Shown: piece by piece, positions 1 through 7,041 of the stretch
Layout: each line of letters opens with the position of its first letter
How positions within the stretch are numbered: position 1 is the first letter of the stretch
NCBI GenBank assembly: GCA_002329485.1
Contig: DCTZ01000037.1
Span: 1 to 20,898, forward strand
Direction: 5' to 3'
Length of the DNA stretch: 20,898 nucleotides
Source: Caryophanales bacterium UBA1427
GTDB taxonomy: Bacteria > Bacillota_I > Bacilli_A > ML615J-28 > CAG-313
The notes under the pieces: generated by a model
The model's database searches: none
What the model saw: only the letters and a program-made list of their open reading frames with translations
Told to the model about the DNA's origin: nothing
Made by a program: the position numbers and the translations under genes

Positions 1-68
1 TGTAAGAAATTACGGGTACAATTACCCATGATTTCTTACAGAAGGTGTTTTACCCATAATATCTTACA
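1..68. repeat. Triplicated 18-bp terminal-type repeat, possible IS end
   Basis: Three related 18-mers sit within 68 bases. One copy (TACCCATGATTTCTTACA) lies at 23-40 and a second (TACCCATAATATCTTACA) at 51-68, both direct and 28 bp apart. An inverted copy at 1-18 forms a near-perfect palindrome with the 23-40 copy (2 mismatches, 4-bp centre). Several repeats ending in CA (TG on the other strand) resemble the multiple terminal repeats of IS21-family elements. If so, the element lies to the left and ends at 68. No transposase is in the window. A multi-site operator is the alternative. Confidence 0.4.
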
Positions 69-99
69 AGTCTCAATTAAAAAGCAAGAGAAAAGAACC

Positions 100-128
100 G
101 GTTTTCCAGATGGAGAAACCATTTTTTT
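100..128 (+). terminator. Intrinsic terminator
   Basis: GGTTTTCC (100-107) pairs with GGAGAAACC (112-120) around an AGAT loop with one bulged base. ATTTTTTT follows at once. It would end transcription coming from the left, from the element or gene beyond the window edge. Confidence 0.55.
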
Positions 129-235
129 CTATGAACCTACGTCGTATATTACACGCTTACAAAAGAAAAACCAAAATTAGTTTATTAAAGGGAAAATTCG
201 GTTTAGTAATTTGGTAAGCGAATTGCTGAAAAGCC

Positions 236-264
236 TTTACAAACACCGAAATTATTGTTATAAT
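236..264 (+). promoter_or_regulatory. Sigma-A-type promoter with extended -10
   Basis: TTTACA (236-241), a 17-bp spacer and TATAAT (259-264), with TG one base before the -10. It points at the remnant gene starting at 367, whose GGAGG ribosome binding site (356-360) is also intact. Transcription signals therefore outlived the reading frame and could still serve the DUF998 and lipoprotein-like genes downstream. From 69 to 366 I see only the terminator and this promoter; no gene is supported there. Confidence 0.6.
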
Positions 265-366
265 TGAAGCAATAAGGTAATATGCTTTTTACTTGTCGAG
301 AGTTTTTGTTTTCCTTTGGAATAACAAAAAAAACAAAAAAAATAAGGCAATTTTTGGAGGAAGGAA

Positions 367-571
367 ATGGCAGAAAATTACCGATACGAAGAAGACATCA
401 AAATAATCCTTTCTCATCGCTTTGATTTGGGTTTGGATTATTGGACTACTGCCGATAAAAGGTTGTTGAAGGGTTCGCCTTTTATCAAAAAGGAAGACCG
501 AGCACTCTTGCCACCCTCCGCTATCAGGAAATACTTGCCAATTTAAAAACAAAAAAAGTAAGGAAATTTAA
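367..571 (+). pseudogene. Internally deleted remnant of an alpha/alpha-toroid (prenyltransferase-repeat-like) protein
   Basis: An ATG with a strong GGAGG site opens a 59-codon frame ending at 546. Its first 39 residues include HRFDLGLDYWTTADKRLLKG and SPF. Frame is then lost. A different frame, from about 471, reads AFYQKGRPSTLATLRYQEIL and continues to about 557. From memory these two pieces match the extreme N- and C-termini of a roughly 250-300-residue clostridial family usually named prenyltransferase/squalene-oxidase-repeat (sometimes NifH-like) protein. That implies loss of some 200 central codons, with the junction near 470-485. If the A7 run at 551-557 were one base longer, the second frame would end at TAA 569-571, just before the next gene. 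The family call is recollection, not a search result. It is almost certainly non-functional. Confidence 0.45.
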
Positions 572-572
572 G

Positions 573-1180
573 ATGAAAAAAAACGTAAAATATCCCGGAA
601 ATCTTTTTTTTTTGCGGTTTTGTTGTTGACGGCAGTCATGTTTGTCTTGCCTTGCTTCAGCTATGATTCTTATTCGCTGCTCAGACATACTACCAGCCAA
701 TTGGGAGCGCAAAAAACCCCCAATGCCTGGATAATGAACATTACTTTCATGATAATCGGATTATCGTGTGTAATTGAGGCATGGGTTAAGTTAAAAACGC
801 TAGTTTTACCCAGATTCGTTTTAACCCTTTTCGGAATCAGTTTTATTTTTACCGGTTTTTTTCGTCATGCACCGATTGAAAAGGGAATCGGTTACAGTGT
901 TTTATTGGACCGTTTGCATTCTGTTTTTGCCAGTCTTAACGGTTTTTGCTTTATTGTCTTGGCCGTTTCAGCCGCCTTCTTGGAACAAAAACGTCTCCAC
1001 AAATTTACGGATATTTTGGTCGCTCTTTCTTCTCTGCTATTTTCCCTTCTGATGTTCGGAGTATCCGATTATGCGGGTCTATGGCAAAGAATCATGTTTC
1101 TCGTTTCGTTTGTCTGGCTGATTCTTTTCCTAGAAAGAATGAAGAAGAGGGTTCAACCCTATCCGAAAGTCCATGAATAA
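573..1180 (+). pseudogene. DUF998 family multi-pass membrane protein, frameshifted at its start
   Basis: The long open frame has only a TTG start at 620 (186 aa) and no good ribosome binding site for it. An ATG at 573 with AAGGAA (560-565) eight bases upstream is the natural start, but it is one base out of frame. The run of eight A at 576-583 would restore a 202-residue protein beginning MKKKRKISRKSFFFAVLLL if it held nine. The protein has about six hydrophobic segments and the DUF998 pattern: an extracytoplasmic HTTSQLGA stretch after the first helix, FFRHAP before a loop, and LDRLHS leading the next helix. DUF998 has no assigned reaction. The downstream gene starts 14 bp later with its own AGGAGA site. 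The break could be an assembly error, a real lesion or a slippage switch. Confidence 0.6.
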
Positions 1181-1194
1181 AATAGGAGATAATA

Positions 1195-1589
1195 ATGAAA
1201 AGAATTGTTATTTTGCTGCTTGCTTTAGGGCTTGATCTTTTGCTAAAGGTTGTAACAAAGGCAATTATCTGGATGTTACCCGGATTAAAATTCAGGATTT
1301 TCAAGGGGTAGCACCGGAAAAGCTGACCAATACTACAATTGATTATATGGGAGGGTTTTCCACCGCATATTTATTCGATTTTGTCGTCAGGATAGTTTCG
1401 GGAAAGGATGATTTCCAAACAATCGAGGGGAGCGAGTATTTGTGCTTGGATGCGGGGGAAGAAGGAAATCTGATTTTTGATGTTTTTCCGTTGTCGCTTT
1501 TTGCAGACCGGGAAAAACTGCTTTTGACCTTGCCTCGTATAATATTGTCGGAAAATGTCAACAAAACAGTAGATTTCTTTATCGGTTAA
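1195..1589 (+). pseudogene. Putative small lipoprotein, frameshifted
   Basis: ATG 1195 follows AGGAGA (1184-1189). It opens with a lipoprotein-like signal, MKRIVILLLALGLDL, then runs out of frame to a stop at 1311. The next frame is open from 1236 to 1589 and reads AKGCNKGNYLDVTRIKIQDF at the join. One extra T in the T4 run at 1238-1241 joins both into about 131 residues with a Cys at residue 20 (AKGC, a poor lipobox with Lys at -2). The mature part is acidic, with no domain I recognise. Its length and codon use suggest a real gene. It sits between DUF998 and the UDG-like gene, probably in one transcript. Function unknown. Confidence 0.5.
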
Positions 1590-1604
1590 ATTAAGGGGTG
1601 CAAA

Positions 1605-2189
1605 ATGGATGTCGAAAAAATCAAACAAGCCATCATGGCCGATTCCATGAACAAAGTTTTTACCGACCAGGGAATCGAACCGCTTTTCAAGGTGAGTCCG
1701 GAAGCCGAAATTGTCCTGGTCGGGCAGGCTCCCGGACGGTTGGCCCAAGCAACCAAAATGGTTTGGAACGACCAAAGCGGAGAACGCCTGCGAATGTGGC
1801 TGGGCCTTTCGCGCAAAGAATTTTACGAATCGGAAAAAAATGCCCATATGCCGATGGATTTTTATTATCCCGGGAAAGGCAAAAACGGGGATAATCCCCC
1901 GCGCCGAGGCTTCGCCGAAAAATGGCATCCCCTTTTGCTTAAGGAGATGCCGAAAGTGAAAACCCTAGTTTTAATCGGCAGCTTTGCCCAAAAGTTTTAT
2001 TTAAAAGACAAAGCCAAAACTTTAACCGAAACGGTTAAAAATTACGATAAATATTTGCCGGATTATTTTCCTTTGGTTCACCCATCGCCGCTGAACTTAG
2101 GCTGGCTAAAACAAAACCCTTGGTTTGAAGAAGAAGTAATTCCAGTGTTAAGAGCTTTAATCAGACAGAAATTTATGCATAATGAATAA
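1605..2189 (+). CDS. Uracil-DNA-glycosylase superfamily protein without Fe-S cysteines
   Basis: A 194-residue protein with the two hallmarks of the uracil-DNA glycosylase fold (PF03167): a motif I-like GQAPG at residues 40-44, at the end of a hydrophobic strand (IVLVGQ), and HPSPLN at 159-164, the His-containing motif II. LVLIGSFAQ (about 124-132) is the central strand. The protein contains no cysteine, so it cannot carry the [4Fe-4S] cluster of family 4/5 enzymes, although the GQAPG segment resembles those families more than Ung. The likely role is excision of uracil or another deaminated base in the cytoplasm. The start is set by AAGGGG six bases upstream. It lies 15 bp after the broken lipoprotein-like gene. 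Substrate is unproven. Confidence 0.75.
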   Translation: MDVEKIKQAIMADSMNKVFTDQGIEPLFKVSPEAEIVLVGQAPGRLAQATKMVWNDQSGERLRMWLGLSRKEFYESEKNAHMPMDFYYPGKGKNGDNPPRRGFAEKWHPLLLKEMPKVKTLVLIGSFAQKFYLKDKAKTLTETVKNYDKYLPDYFPLVHPSPLNLGWLKQNPWFEEEVIPVLRALIRQKFMHNE

Positions 2190-2246
2190 ATTATTTTAAA
2201 AAAAGGATTATAATATTTTCGATATATAATGAAAAGGATGATGAAA

Positions 2247-2597
2247 ATGAATAACGAACGCATATTTCGAATCCCTTTTGCGACCGTTTACGATTTATTG
2301 GTCCAAAAAGCTTTACGCAAGAATCGCACCCAGGAGGAAGTCGATCAAGTTATTTCCTGGCTTACGGGTTACAGCATTCCGGAAATCCGGGAAAAATGCC
2401 TTCAACAGGTCGATTATCGCACATTCTGGGAAAATGCTCCGATAATTAATCCCAATGCCTCCAAGATAACGGGAGTTATCTGTGGATACCGTGTCGAAGA
2501 AATAACCGACCCGTTAATGCAAAAAGTGCGTTGGCTGGATAAACTTATTGACGAATTGGCAAAAGGAAGACCGCTCGAAAAGATTATGCGCAAGTAG
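2247..2597 (+). CDS. DUF2200 family protein
   Basis: From ATG 2247 the product is 116 residues: MNNERIFRIPFATVYDLLVQ, then TQEEVDQVISWLTGY, NPNASKITGVICGYRVEEI and DPLMQKVRWLDKLIDELAKG. This is full-length DUF2200 (PF09966), a small cytosolic family of unknown function common in Bacillota and Bacteroidota. In-frame ATGs also occur at 2229, 2238 and 2241. The one at 2247 is preferred because AAAGGATG at 2233-2240 is correctly spaced and family members begin with this Met-Asn. TATAAT-like hexamers at 2209 and 2225 lack a clear -35 box. Confidence 0.85.
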   Translation: MNNERIFRIPFATVYDLLVQKALRKNRTQEEVDQVISWLTGYSIPEIREKCLQQVDYRTFWENAPIINPNASKITGVICGYRVEEITDPLMQKVRWLDKLIDELAKGRPLEKIMRK

Positions 2598-2632
2598 CAG
2601 ACAGTTTATCCTGCGAAAAACGAGTAAAAATT

Positions 2633-3760
2633 ATGGATACCTTTAAAACATTCGATTCCACGGTTATTTCATTAATCATCCTAATCATTCTTTACTTCAA
2701 TATGTACAGCCGTTCGCAAAAGGTTTTTACGAGTTACGTGCTTTATCGGTCTTTGGTTCTGACCAACATCATTATGTTGATTGTCGATTTCCTTTGTTGG
2801 TACTTTAACACTTTGCCGGGAAATTTTAACCTATGGGGAAATCGGATTGCCAATTATTTGCTTTATGTGTTGGCTCCGGTGGCACCCCTTCTTTGGATTT
2901 TGTATACCAATTATCAGATCTATAATGATGCGAAACGGTTAAAGAAACTTTCGCTTTTTCTGATTTTTCCTTTGGCGGTCAATTTAATTTTCACCACCGT
3001 CAATCTAAAAACCGGATGGTTCTATTGGATTGATGAAGCCAATGTATATTATCGGGGAGAATATTTGGGGACTTTGGTTATCATGAGCTTTATCATACTC
3101 GGATTTTCCTTTGTTTCGATTGTTCGTAACCGTTCGATTATCGAGAAACAACATTTTATTTCGCTGCTCCTTTTCTTCGTTCCGCCCGTTGTCGGTATTA
3201 CCATCCAATACTTCAATTACGGGGTTAATTACAATTGGTCCGGCATGATGGTGGCTTTGTTGATAATCTATTTCAATATTCAGGACCGCAGCCTTAAAAC
3301 CGATTATTTAACCGGTGTTTTTAACCGACGCCAGTTGGACAATTATTTGCGTTACAAAATTCAAACCAGTTCCGAACGGAAAAGTTTTTCGGCAATTTTA
3401 ATTGATATCACGAAATTCAAGCAAATCAATGATTTATACGGCCATCAGATCGGAGACGAAGCGCTTCAGGAAAGCGTAAAAATCCTCAAGAAGTGCATCG
3501 CCAAGGACGATTTCATTGCCCGTTACGGGGGAGACGAATTTTTTCTGATTTTGGATATCAGCGACTCTGCTGAACTGGCCATAATCGTAAAATGTATTCA
3601 ACAGGAAATCGAACTGTTCAACTCGGAAAAGAAAAAACCATATCAGCTAAAGTTTGATATGGGATATACGGTTTATGATTGGCACCAGAAAATGCAGGCG
3701 GAAGATTTTTACCGCTATATCGACAAACTGATGTACGAAAATAAAAATCTTAAGGAGTAA
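2633..3760 (+). CDS. Membrane-anchored diguanylate cyclase (GGDEF)
   Basis: 375 residues. About seven hydrophobic helices occupy residues 10-215, resembling the 7TM sensor module (HisKA_7TM-like) fused to many GGDEF proteins. A GGDEF domain fills about 215-375. The active-site loop is RYGGDEF (GGDEF at 299-303), and DITKFKQINDLYGHQIGDEA carries the metal and GTP-binding residues. It should therefore make c-di-GMP from two GTP at the inner membrane face. The position of the RxxD product-inhibition site, five residues before GGDEF, reads AKDD, so the Arg is missing and feedback inhibition is probably absent. The ribosome binding site is weak (cGAGtaaaaatt). Its last 11 bases overlap the convergent DUF6512 gene. 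Confidence 0.88.
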   Translation: MDTFKTFDSTVISLIILIILYFNMYSRSQKVFTSYVLYRSLVLTNIIMLIVDFLCWYFNTLPGNFNLWGNRIANYLLYVLAPVAPLLWILYTNYQIYNDAKRLKKLSLFLIFPLAVNLIFTTVNLKTGWFYWIDEANVYYRGEYLGTLVIMSFIILGFSFVSIVRNRSIIEKQHFISLLLFFVPPVVGITIQYFNYGVNYNWSGMMVALLIIYFNIQDRSLKTDYLTGVFNRRQLDNYLRYKIQTSSERKSFSAILIDITKFKQINDLYGHQIGDEALQESVKILKKCIAKDDFIARYGGDEFFLILDISDSAELAIIVKCIQQEIELFNSEKKKPYQLKFDMGYTVYDWHQKMQAEDFYRYIDKLMYENKNLKE

Positions 3761-4244
3761 AGAGAGGCCAATCCGGCGCATTGAAACTGAAATATTCGAA
3801 CAAGCCGCTTAGAATAAGCACAACCATGATTGCGAAAGGAGTAGTCCAGCGCGGATACTCCTTTTTTTGGTCGAAAATCCGGTATTTTAACCGATTGGTT
3901 AGAAGGACCGCTCCGATAAAGATGGCGATATCGATTAACAAAAAATGTTTACCGATTATCCCGGTATAAGCGAAAAAAGCCAAAGGGATAAAAACCAAAC
4001 CGACCGATTGGGATAAAACAAAACTGATTAAGCGGCTCGGCTGTTTTTCAGGGGATAAAAACAATTCTATTTCCAGGAAAATCAAACCCGGAAAGAACAA
4101 AAGTTTCAAATGTTCCCATACGCTTTCATTGACCGGCGCAACCAATCCGACCAGAGGGTTTTGGTTGGACCACCGGTAAAAAAAGTGCATCAAGGTGCCC
4201 AAAACAAGCATAAAAAGATCGGCGACGATTTCTTTTTTGGTCAT
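3750..4244 (-). CDS. DUF6512 family membrane protein
   Basis: 164 residues with about five membrane helices. NESVWEHLKLLFFPGL near residues 39-54 is the signature I associate with DUF6512, a small uncharacterised Bacillota membrane family. The start at 4244 is supported by a strong GGAGGG (minus strand, 4251-4256) six bases upstream. A TATAAT lies on the minus strand at 4281-4276, but with no clear -35. The gene is monocistronic, convergent with the GGDEF gene (11-bp overlap at the stops) and divergent from the acyltransferase operon. Function unknown. Confidence 0.75.
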   Translation of the reverse strand: MTKKEIVADLFMLVLGTLMHFFYRWSNQNPLVGLVAPVNESVWEHLKLLFFPGLIFLEIELFLSPEKQPSRLISFVLSQSVGLVFIPLAFFAYTGIIGKHFLLIDIAIFIGAVLLTNRLKYRIFDQKKEYPRWTTPFAIMVVLILSGLFEYFSFNAPDWPLFTP

Positions 4245-4351
4245 CGAAAACCCTCCGTTTTTTTCCTTTTTGATTATTATACTGGCTTTTCTGAACCTTT
4301 ATTCGAAAAATGATTGTTTTCTAATATTAAGTCAACAGAATAAAATTTCCT

Positions 4352-4380
4352 TAGACAAAACCCCATAAGTATGATATAAT
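4352..4380 (+). promoter_or_regulatory. Strong promoter of the acyltransferase-ligase operon
   Basis: TAGACA (4352-4357), a 17-bp spacer and TATAAT (4375-4380), with the extended -10 TGA immediately before the hexamer. The leader to the start codon at 4438 is about 50 bases. Confidence 0.7.
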
Positions 4381-4437
4381 GTAAATAAAAAAGATGTTCA
4401 TCATACAACAAAAAAAATTTTCTTGACGAGGAATGAA

Positions 4438-5655
4438 ATGAAAAAACATTATGACAGTTTGGATTTTTTACGGGGACTCGGAATCTTTTTTGTTTTGATT
4501 CTCCATACCTCATTCTATTTCTATCAAGACATTTACGATGTCGATTTGAATAACCCCAGCCCGATTATTACGGTTATCGGCTTTCTGTTGATGTTTGCGG
4601 GGTTATTCGCCATTGTGAGCGGCATTTCCCATACGGTTTCTTTTTTGAACTATGGTCGGGAAAATCCCAGGAAGCGGCTTGGTTACATGCTTGGCCAAGG
4701 AGCCTTGCTTTTGGTTATTGCTTACCTTTACTTTATTTTTACGGGACCGGGAATCATTCATTTTGAAACCCGTTCGATGGATGAAAGTTTGTTTGTGGCG
4801 TTGATTCGCCAGGGAAGTTTTCAGCCTTTGACCTTTGACCGTCTGTTTTATATCGATTCTTTGGTAATGATCGGCGTTAACGTCATCTTTATTTCTTTGC
4901 TTTTGTTCGGTTTGAAGAAATTATTGGATAAACCGAAAGTCCATATTTTTGTCCTGATTATGGCAACGGTCTTTATGGTTGTATCATATATCCGAATACC
5001 GCTTTACGAAGTTTATTTGGAAGCCCGCCAGGAAAAAAACTATTGGTTAATCTTTTTATTGAATTGGTTGGTTAACAAAAACAATCCGATTTTTCCATTT
5101 CTCGCCTTTGGCATGTTCGGTGTTTGGGTCGGTTTGTTATTAAAACACAATCCGGTAAAAGGATTGGTCAAATGGATCTTGCCGGTGAGCTTGGGGTATC
5201 TTGGAGCGGGGATTGCGGGGTACATTCTGACACCGGAAACAATGTTGGAAAGAGCCATCGACCCGACTTGGTATTTCATCATGGTAATGCAAATCGGTTT
5301 GTTTTTATTGATGGTGCTATTGGCAATGCTGTTCTTTGACCAAGAAAAGAAACGCAGCTGTTTTGTCTTTGCTTTTTTCAAGCGTTTTGGGGTAGCGGGA
5401 CTTACGCCTTTCTTCTTGGAACAAATTGTCAGCGCTTTAATTTACCTAATTATCACGCAAATCTATCCTGTATATTTCAATATTCCGGTCACCTTAATAT
5501 ATGGCGTAACCTTGGCCATCCTCTGGGGCTTATTTTTAAAGTTTTGGGAGAAAAAAGGTTATCGTTATGGGTTGGAATGGATAATGACCAAACTTTTGGC
5601 TAAAGTCGGTTATTCTTCCAAGCGGAATAAATTAATGGGTGGTGTAAATGATTAG
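4438..5655 (+). CDS. Multi-pass membrane acyltransferase (DUF1624/HGSNAT-like)
   Basis: 405 residues from ATG 4438; an in-frame TTG at 4423 is less likely because GAGGA sits at 4428-4432. About ten transmembrane helices. The N-terminal helix carries YDSLDFLRGLGIFFVLILHT, with Asp9, Arg12 and His23. It resembles the SLDxxRG opening of DUF1624/heparan-alpha-glucosaminide N-acetyltransferase and acyltransferase-3 proteins, which move an acyl group from cytosolic CoA to an outside acceptor. NPIFPFLAFGMFGVWVGLLL later in the protein fits the same fold. The gene overlaps the adenylate-forming enzyme by 8 bp, so the two are translationally coupled. Inferred role: acylation of a cell-surface glycan or lipid with an acyl group activated by the partner. 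Donor and acceptor are unknown. Confidence 0.7.
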   Translation: MKKHYDSLDFLRGLGIFFVLILHTSFYFYQDIYDVDLNNPSPIITVIGFLLMFAGLFAIVSGISHTVSFLNYGRENPRKRLGYMLGQGALLLVIAYLYFIFTGPGIIHFETRSMDESLFVALIRQGSFQPLTFDRLFYIDSLVMIGVNVIFISLLLFGLKKLLDKPKVHIFVLIMATVFMVVSYIRIPLYEVYLEARQEKNYWLIFLLNWLVNKNNPIFPFLAFGMFGVWVGLLLKHNPVKGLVKWILPVSLGYLGAGIAGYILTPETMLERAIDPTWYFIMVMQIGLFLLMVLLAMLFFDQEKKRSCFVFAFFKRFGVAGLTPFFLEQIVSALIYLIITQIYPVYFNIPVTLIYGVTLAILWGLFLKFWEKKGYRYGLEWIMTKLLAKVGYSSKRNKLMGGVND

Positions 5656-6967
5656 TTTCATTAAAGATTTTCGCTATTTGAAGAAAAACCAATATCGGTT
5701 GGATAAGAGGAAATTGGAAAATCTGCAACTTAATTTGCTTAAGCAAATGTATGATTTTGCGATTTCCAACAGTCCGTTTTATCGAAAACTCTATGAAGGG
5801 AAACAGTTCCGCGATTTAAACGATTTTTATCAACTGCCGATAATCGACAAGCAAATAATGATGGATAATTTTTCCGAACTCAACACCGTTTGTTTGGACA
5901 AAGAAACCTTAATGGAATACGCCATTGCCAAAGAACGTAACAAAGACTATTTGGGCTATTACAACGGCAAATATGTCATCGGCTTATCAAGCGGAACTTC
6001 CGGAAACAAAGGCTTGTACATCACGCCAAAATCGCTTACCAAGCGACTGCCGGCGGTCTTTTTGGCTCGCGGTGGTGTGAGTATCGGCGATCTGCCGCTA
6101 AGAATTCTCTTTTGTTTGCGTGTTTTTTCTCAAGGCTTTAACAATATCAATGCCCCGTTACTGAAGTTGCACTACTCATCCACAATGACAGACCCGAAAG
6201 AAACAATCGATTTGATCAACCGAAAGAAAATCAATGTTTTGATGGCGCCGCCGTCGTTTCTTCGGACGATTTTGCCTTTAAGCGACCAAATCAAAGTATT
6301 ATTAAAGAAAGTAATCACGTACGCCGAAGTGTTGAGCGAAACCGACAAAGAACAGTTTCAAAAAGCCTTCAAAGCGCCGGTTTTGGAAATTTATCAGGCT
6401 TCGGAAGGACAAATCGCTTCCTGTTGCAAGGAAGGAAAACTTCATATTAACGAAGACTTGGTGTTTGTGGAACTGTATGACCAAAACCACAAACGGATTA
6501 CCGAGCCCGGGGTTGTGGGTTACGAAATGATTGTCACGAATCTGGTCAATACCGCCCAGCCTTTAATCCGCTATCGGATGAATGATATGATTGTTTTGGA
6601 CGAACCTTGCAAATGCGGCTCTTCCTTTAGAACCATCAAAAAAATCTTGGGACGAAGCGACGATATGTTATATTTTTGGGACAAAAAAGGCAAAAAACGG
6701 ATTGTGTTCCCTGATTTGTTTGCCCGCTGGATTATTACCGAAAGCGACGATATCCGAGAATTTCAGGTAATCCAGGAAAAAGTGGGGGAAGCAACCGTCA
6801 TTTTGGACTTATTGAAAGAAATAGACCTAATTAAACTGAATCAACGGTTAGTCCGGGAATTGAATGAGCTCGGGTTGCATGGCCGGTTTGATTTTGTGGT
6901 TCAACCGATTTTCTTGCCGGAAAACCTCAATAAATACAAACGTTTCATCAACAAAATCAATCACTGA
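5648..6967 (+). CDS. PaaK/CapK-like adenylate-forming enzyme
   Basis: 439 residues of the phenylacetate-CoA ligase-like branch (COG1541) of the AMP-binding superfamily. Visible motifs: the phosphate loop SSGTSGNKG (114-122), YQASEG (249-254, acyl/adenine pocket), YRMND (309-313, ribose-binding Asp), and CKCG followed by ILGRSDDMLYF at the domain hinge. The short C-terminal domain ends with LNKYKR, which may hold the catalytic lysine. Expected chemistry is carboxylate plus ATP to acyl-AMP, then a thioester, usually with CoA. The start overlaps the acyltransferase stop by 8 bp (coupling). No carrier protein, glycosyltransferase or capsule gene is adjacent, so the partner is most simply the membrane acyltransferase. 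The substrate cannot be read from sequence. Confidence 0.82.
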   Translation: MISFIKDFRYLKKNQYRLDKRKLENLQLNLLKQMYDFAISNSPFYRKLYEGKQFRDLNDFYQLPIIDKQIMMDNFSELNTVCLDKETLMEYAIAKERNKDYLGYYNGKYVIGLSSGTSGNKGLYITPKSLTKRLPAVFLARGGVSIGDLPLRILFCLRVFSQGFNNINAPLLKLHYSSTMTDPKETIDLINRKKINVLMAPPSFLRTILPLSDQIKVLLKKVITYAEVLSETDKEQFQKAFKAPVLEIYQASEGQIASCCKEGKLHINEDLVFVELYDQNHKRITEPGVVGYEMIVTNLVNTAQPLIRYRMNDMIVLDEPCKCGSSFRTIKKILGRSDDMLYFWDKKGKKRIVFPDLFARWIITESDDIREFQVIQEKVGEATVILDLLKEIDLIKLNQRLVRELNELGLHGRFDFVVQPIFLPENLNKYKRFINKINH

Positions 6968-6980
6968 GATAAAACGGATG

Positions 6981-7006
6981 TTTATTTGTCCCAAGGGAAA
7001 AATAAA
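6981..7006. repeat. 26-bp near-perfect palindrome
   Basis: TTTATTTGTCCC (6981-6992) and GGGAAAAATAAA (6995-7006) are reverse complements apart from one position, with only AA between them. It sits 14 bp after the ligase gene and 36 bp before the acetyltransferase start. There is no U-tract on either strand, so it looks more like a protein-binding site than a terminator. Confidence 0.4.
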
Positions 7007-7041
7007 AAATCCAGAAAAATAAAAAACACAAAAGGTGAAAA

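Noticed and set aside
1..68. CRISPR-like repeats
   Set aside because: Only three copies, one inverted, with 10-bp or shorter gaps and no cas gene; not an array.
289..552. Minus-strand frame of 87 codons
   Set aside because: Low-complexity Phe/Leu-rich product, no ribosome binding site, and it runs against a plus-strand frame with strong start signals and recognisable residues.
1371..1928. Minus-strand frame of 185 codons
   Set aside because: Lies opposite the lipoprotein-like and UDG-like genes; no motifs and no start signals. It is a shadow of their codon bias.
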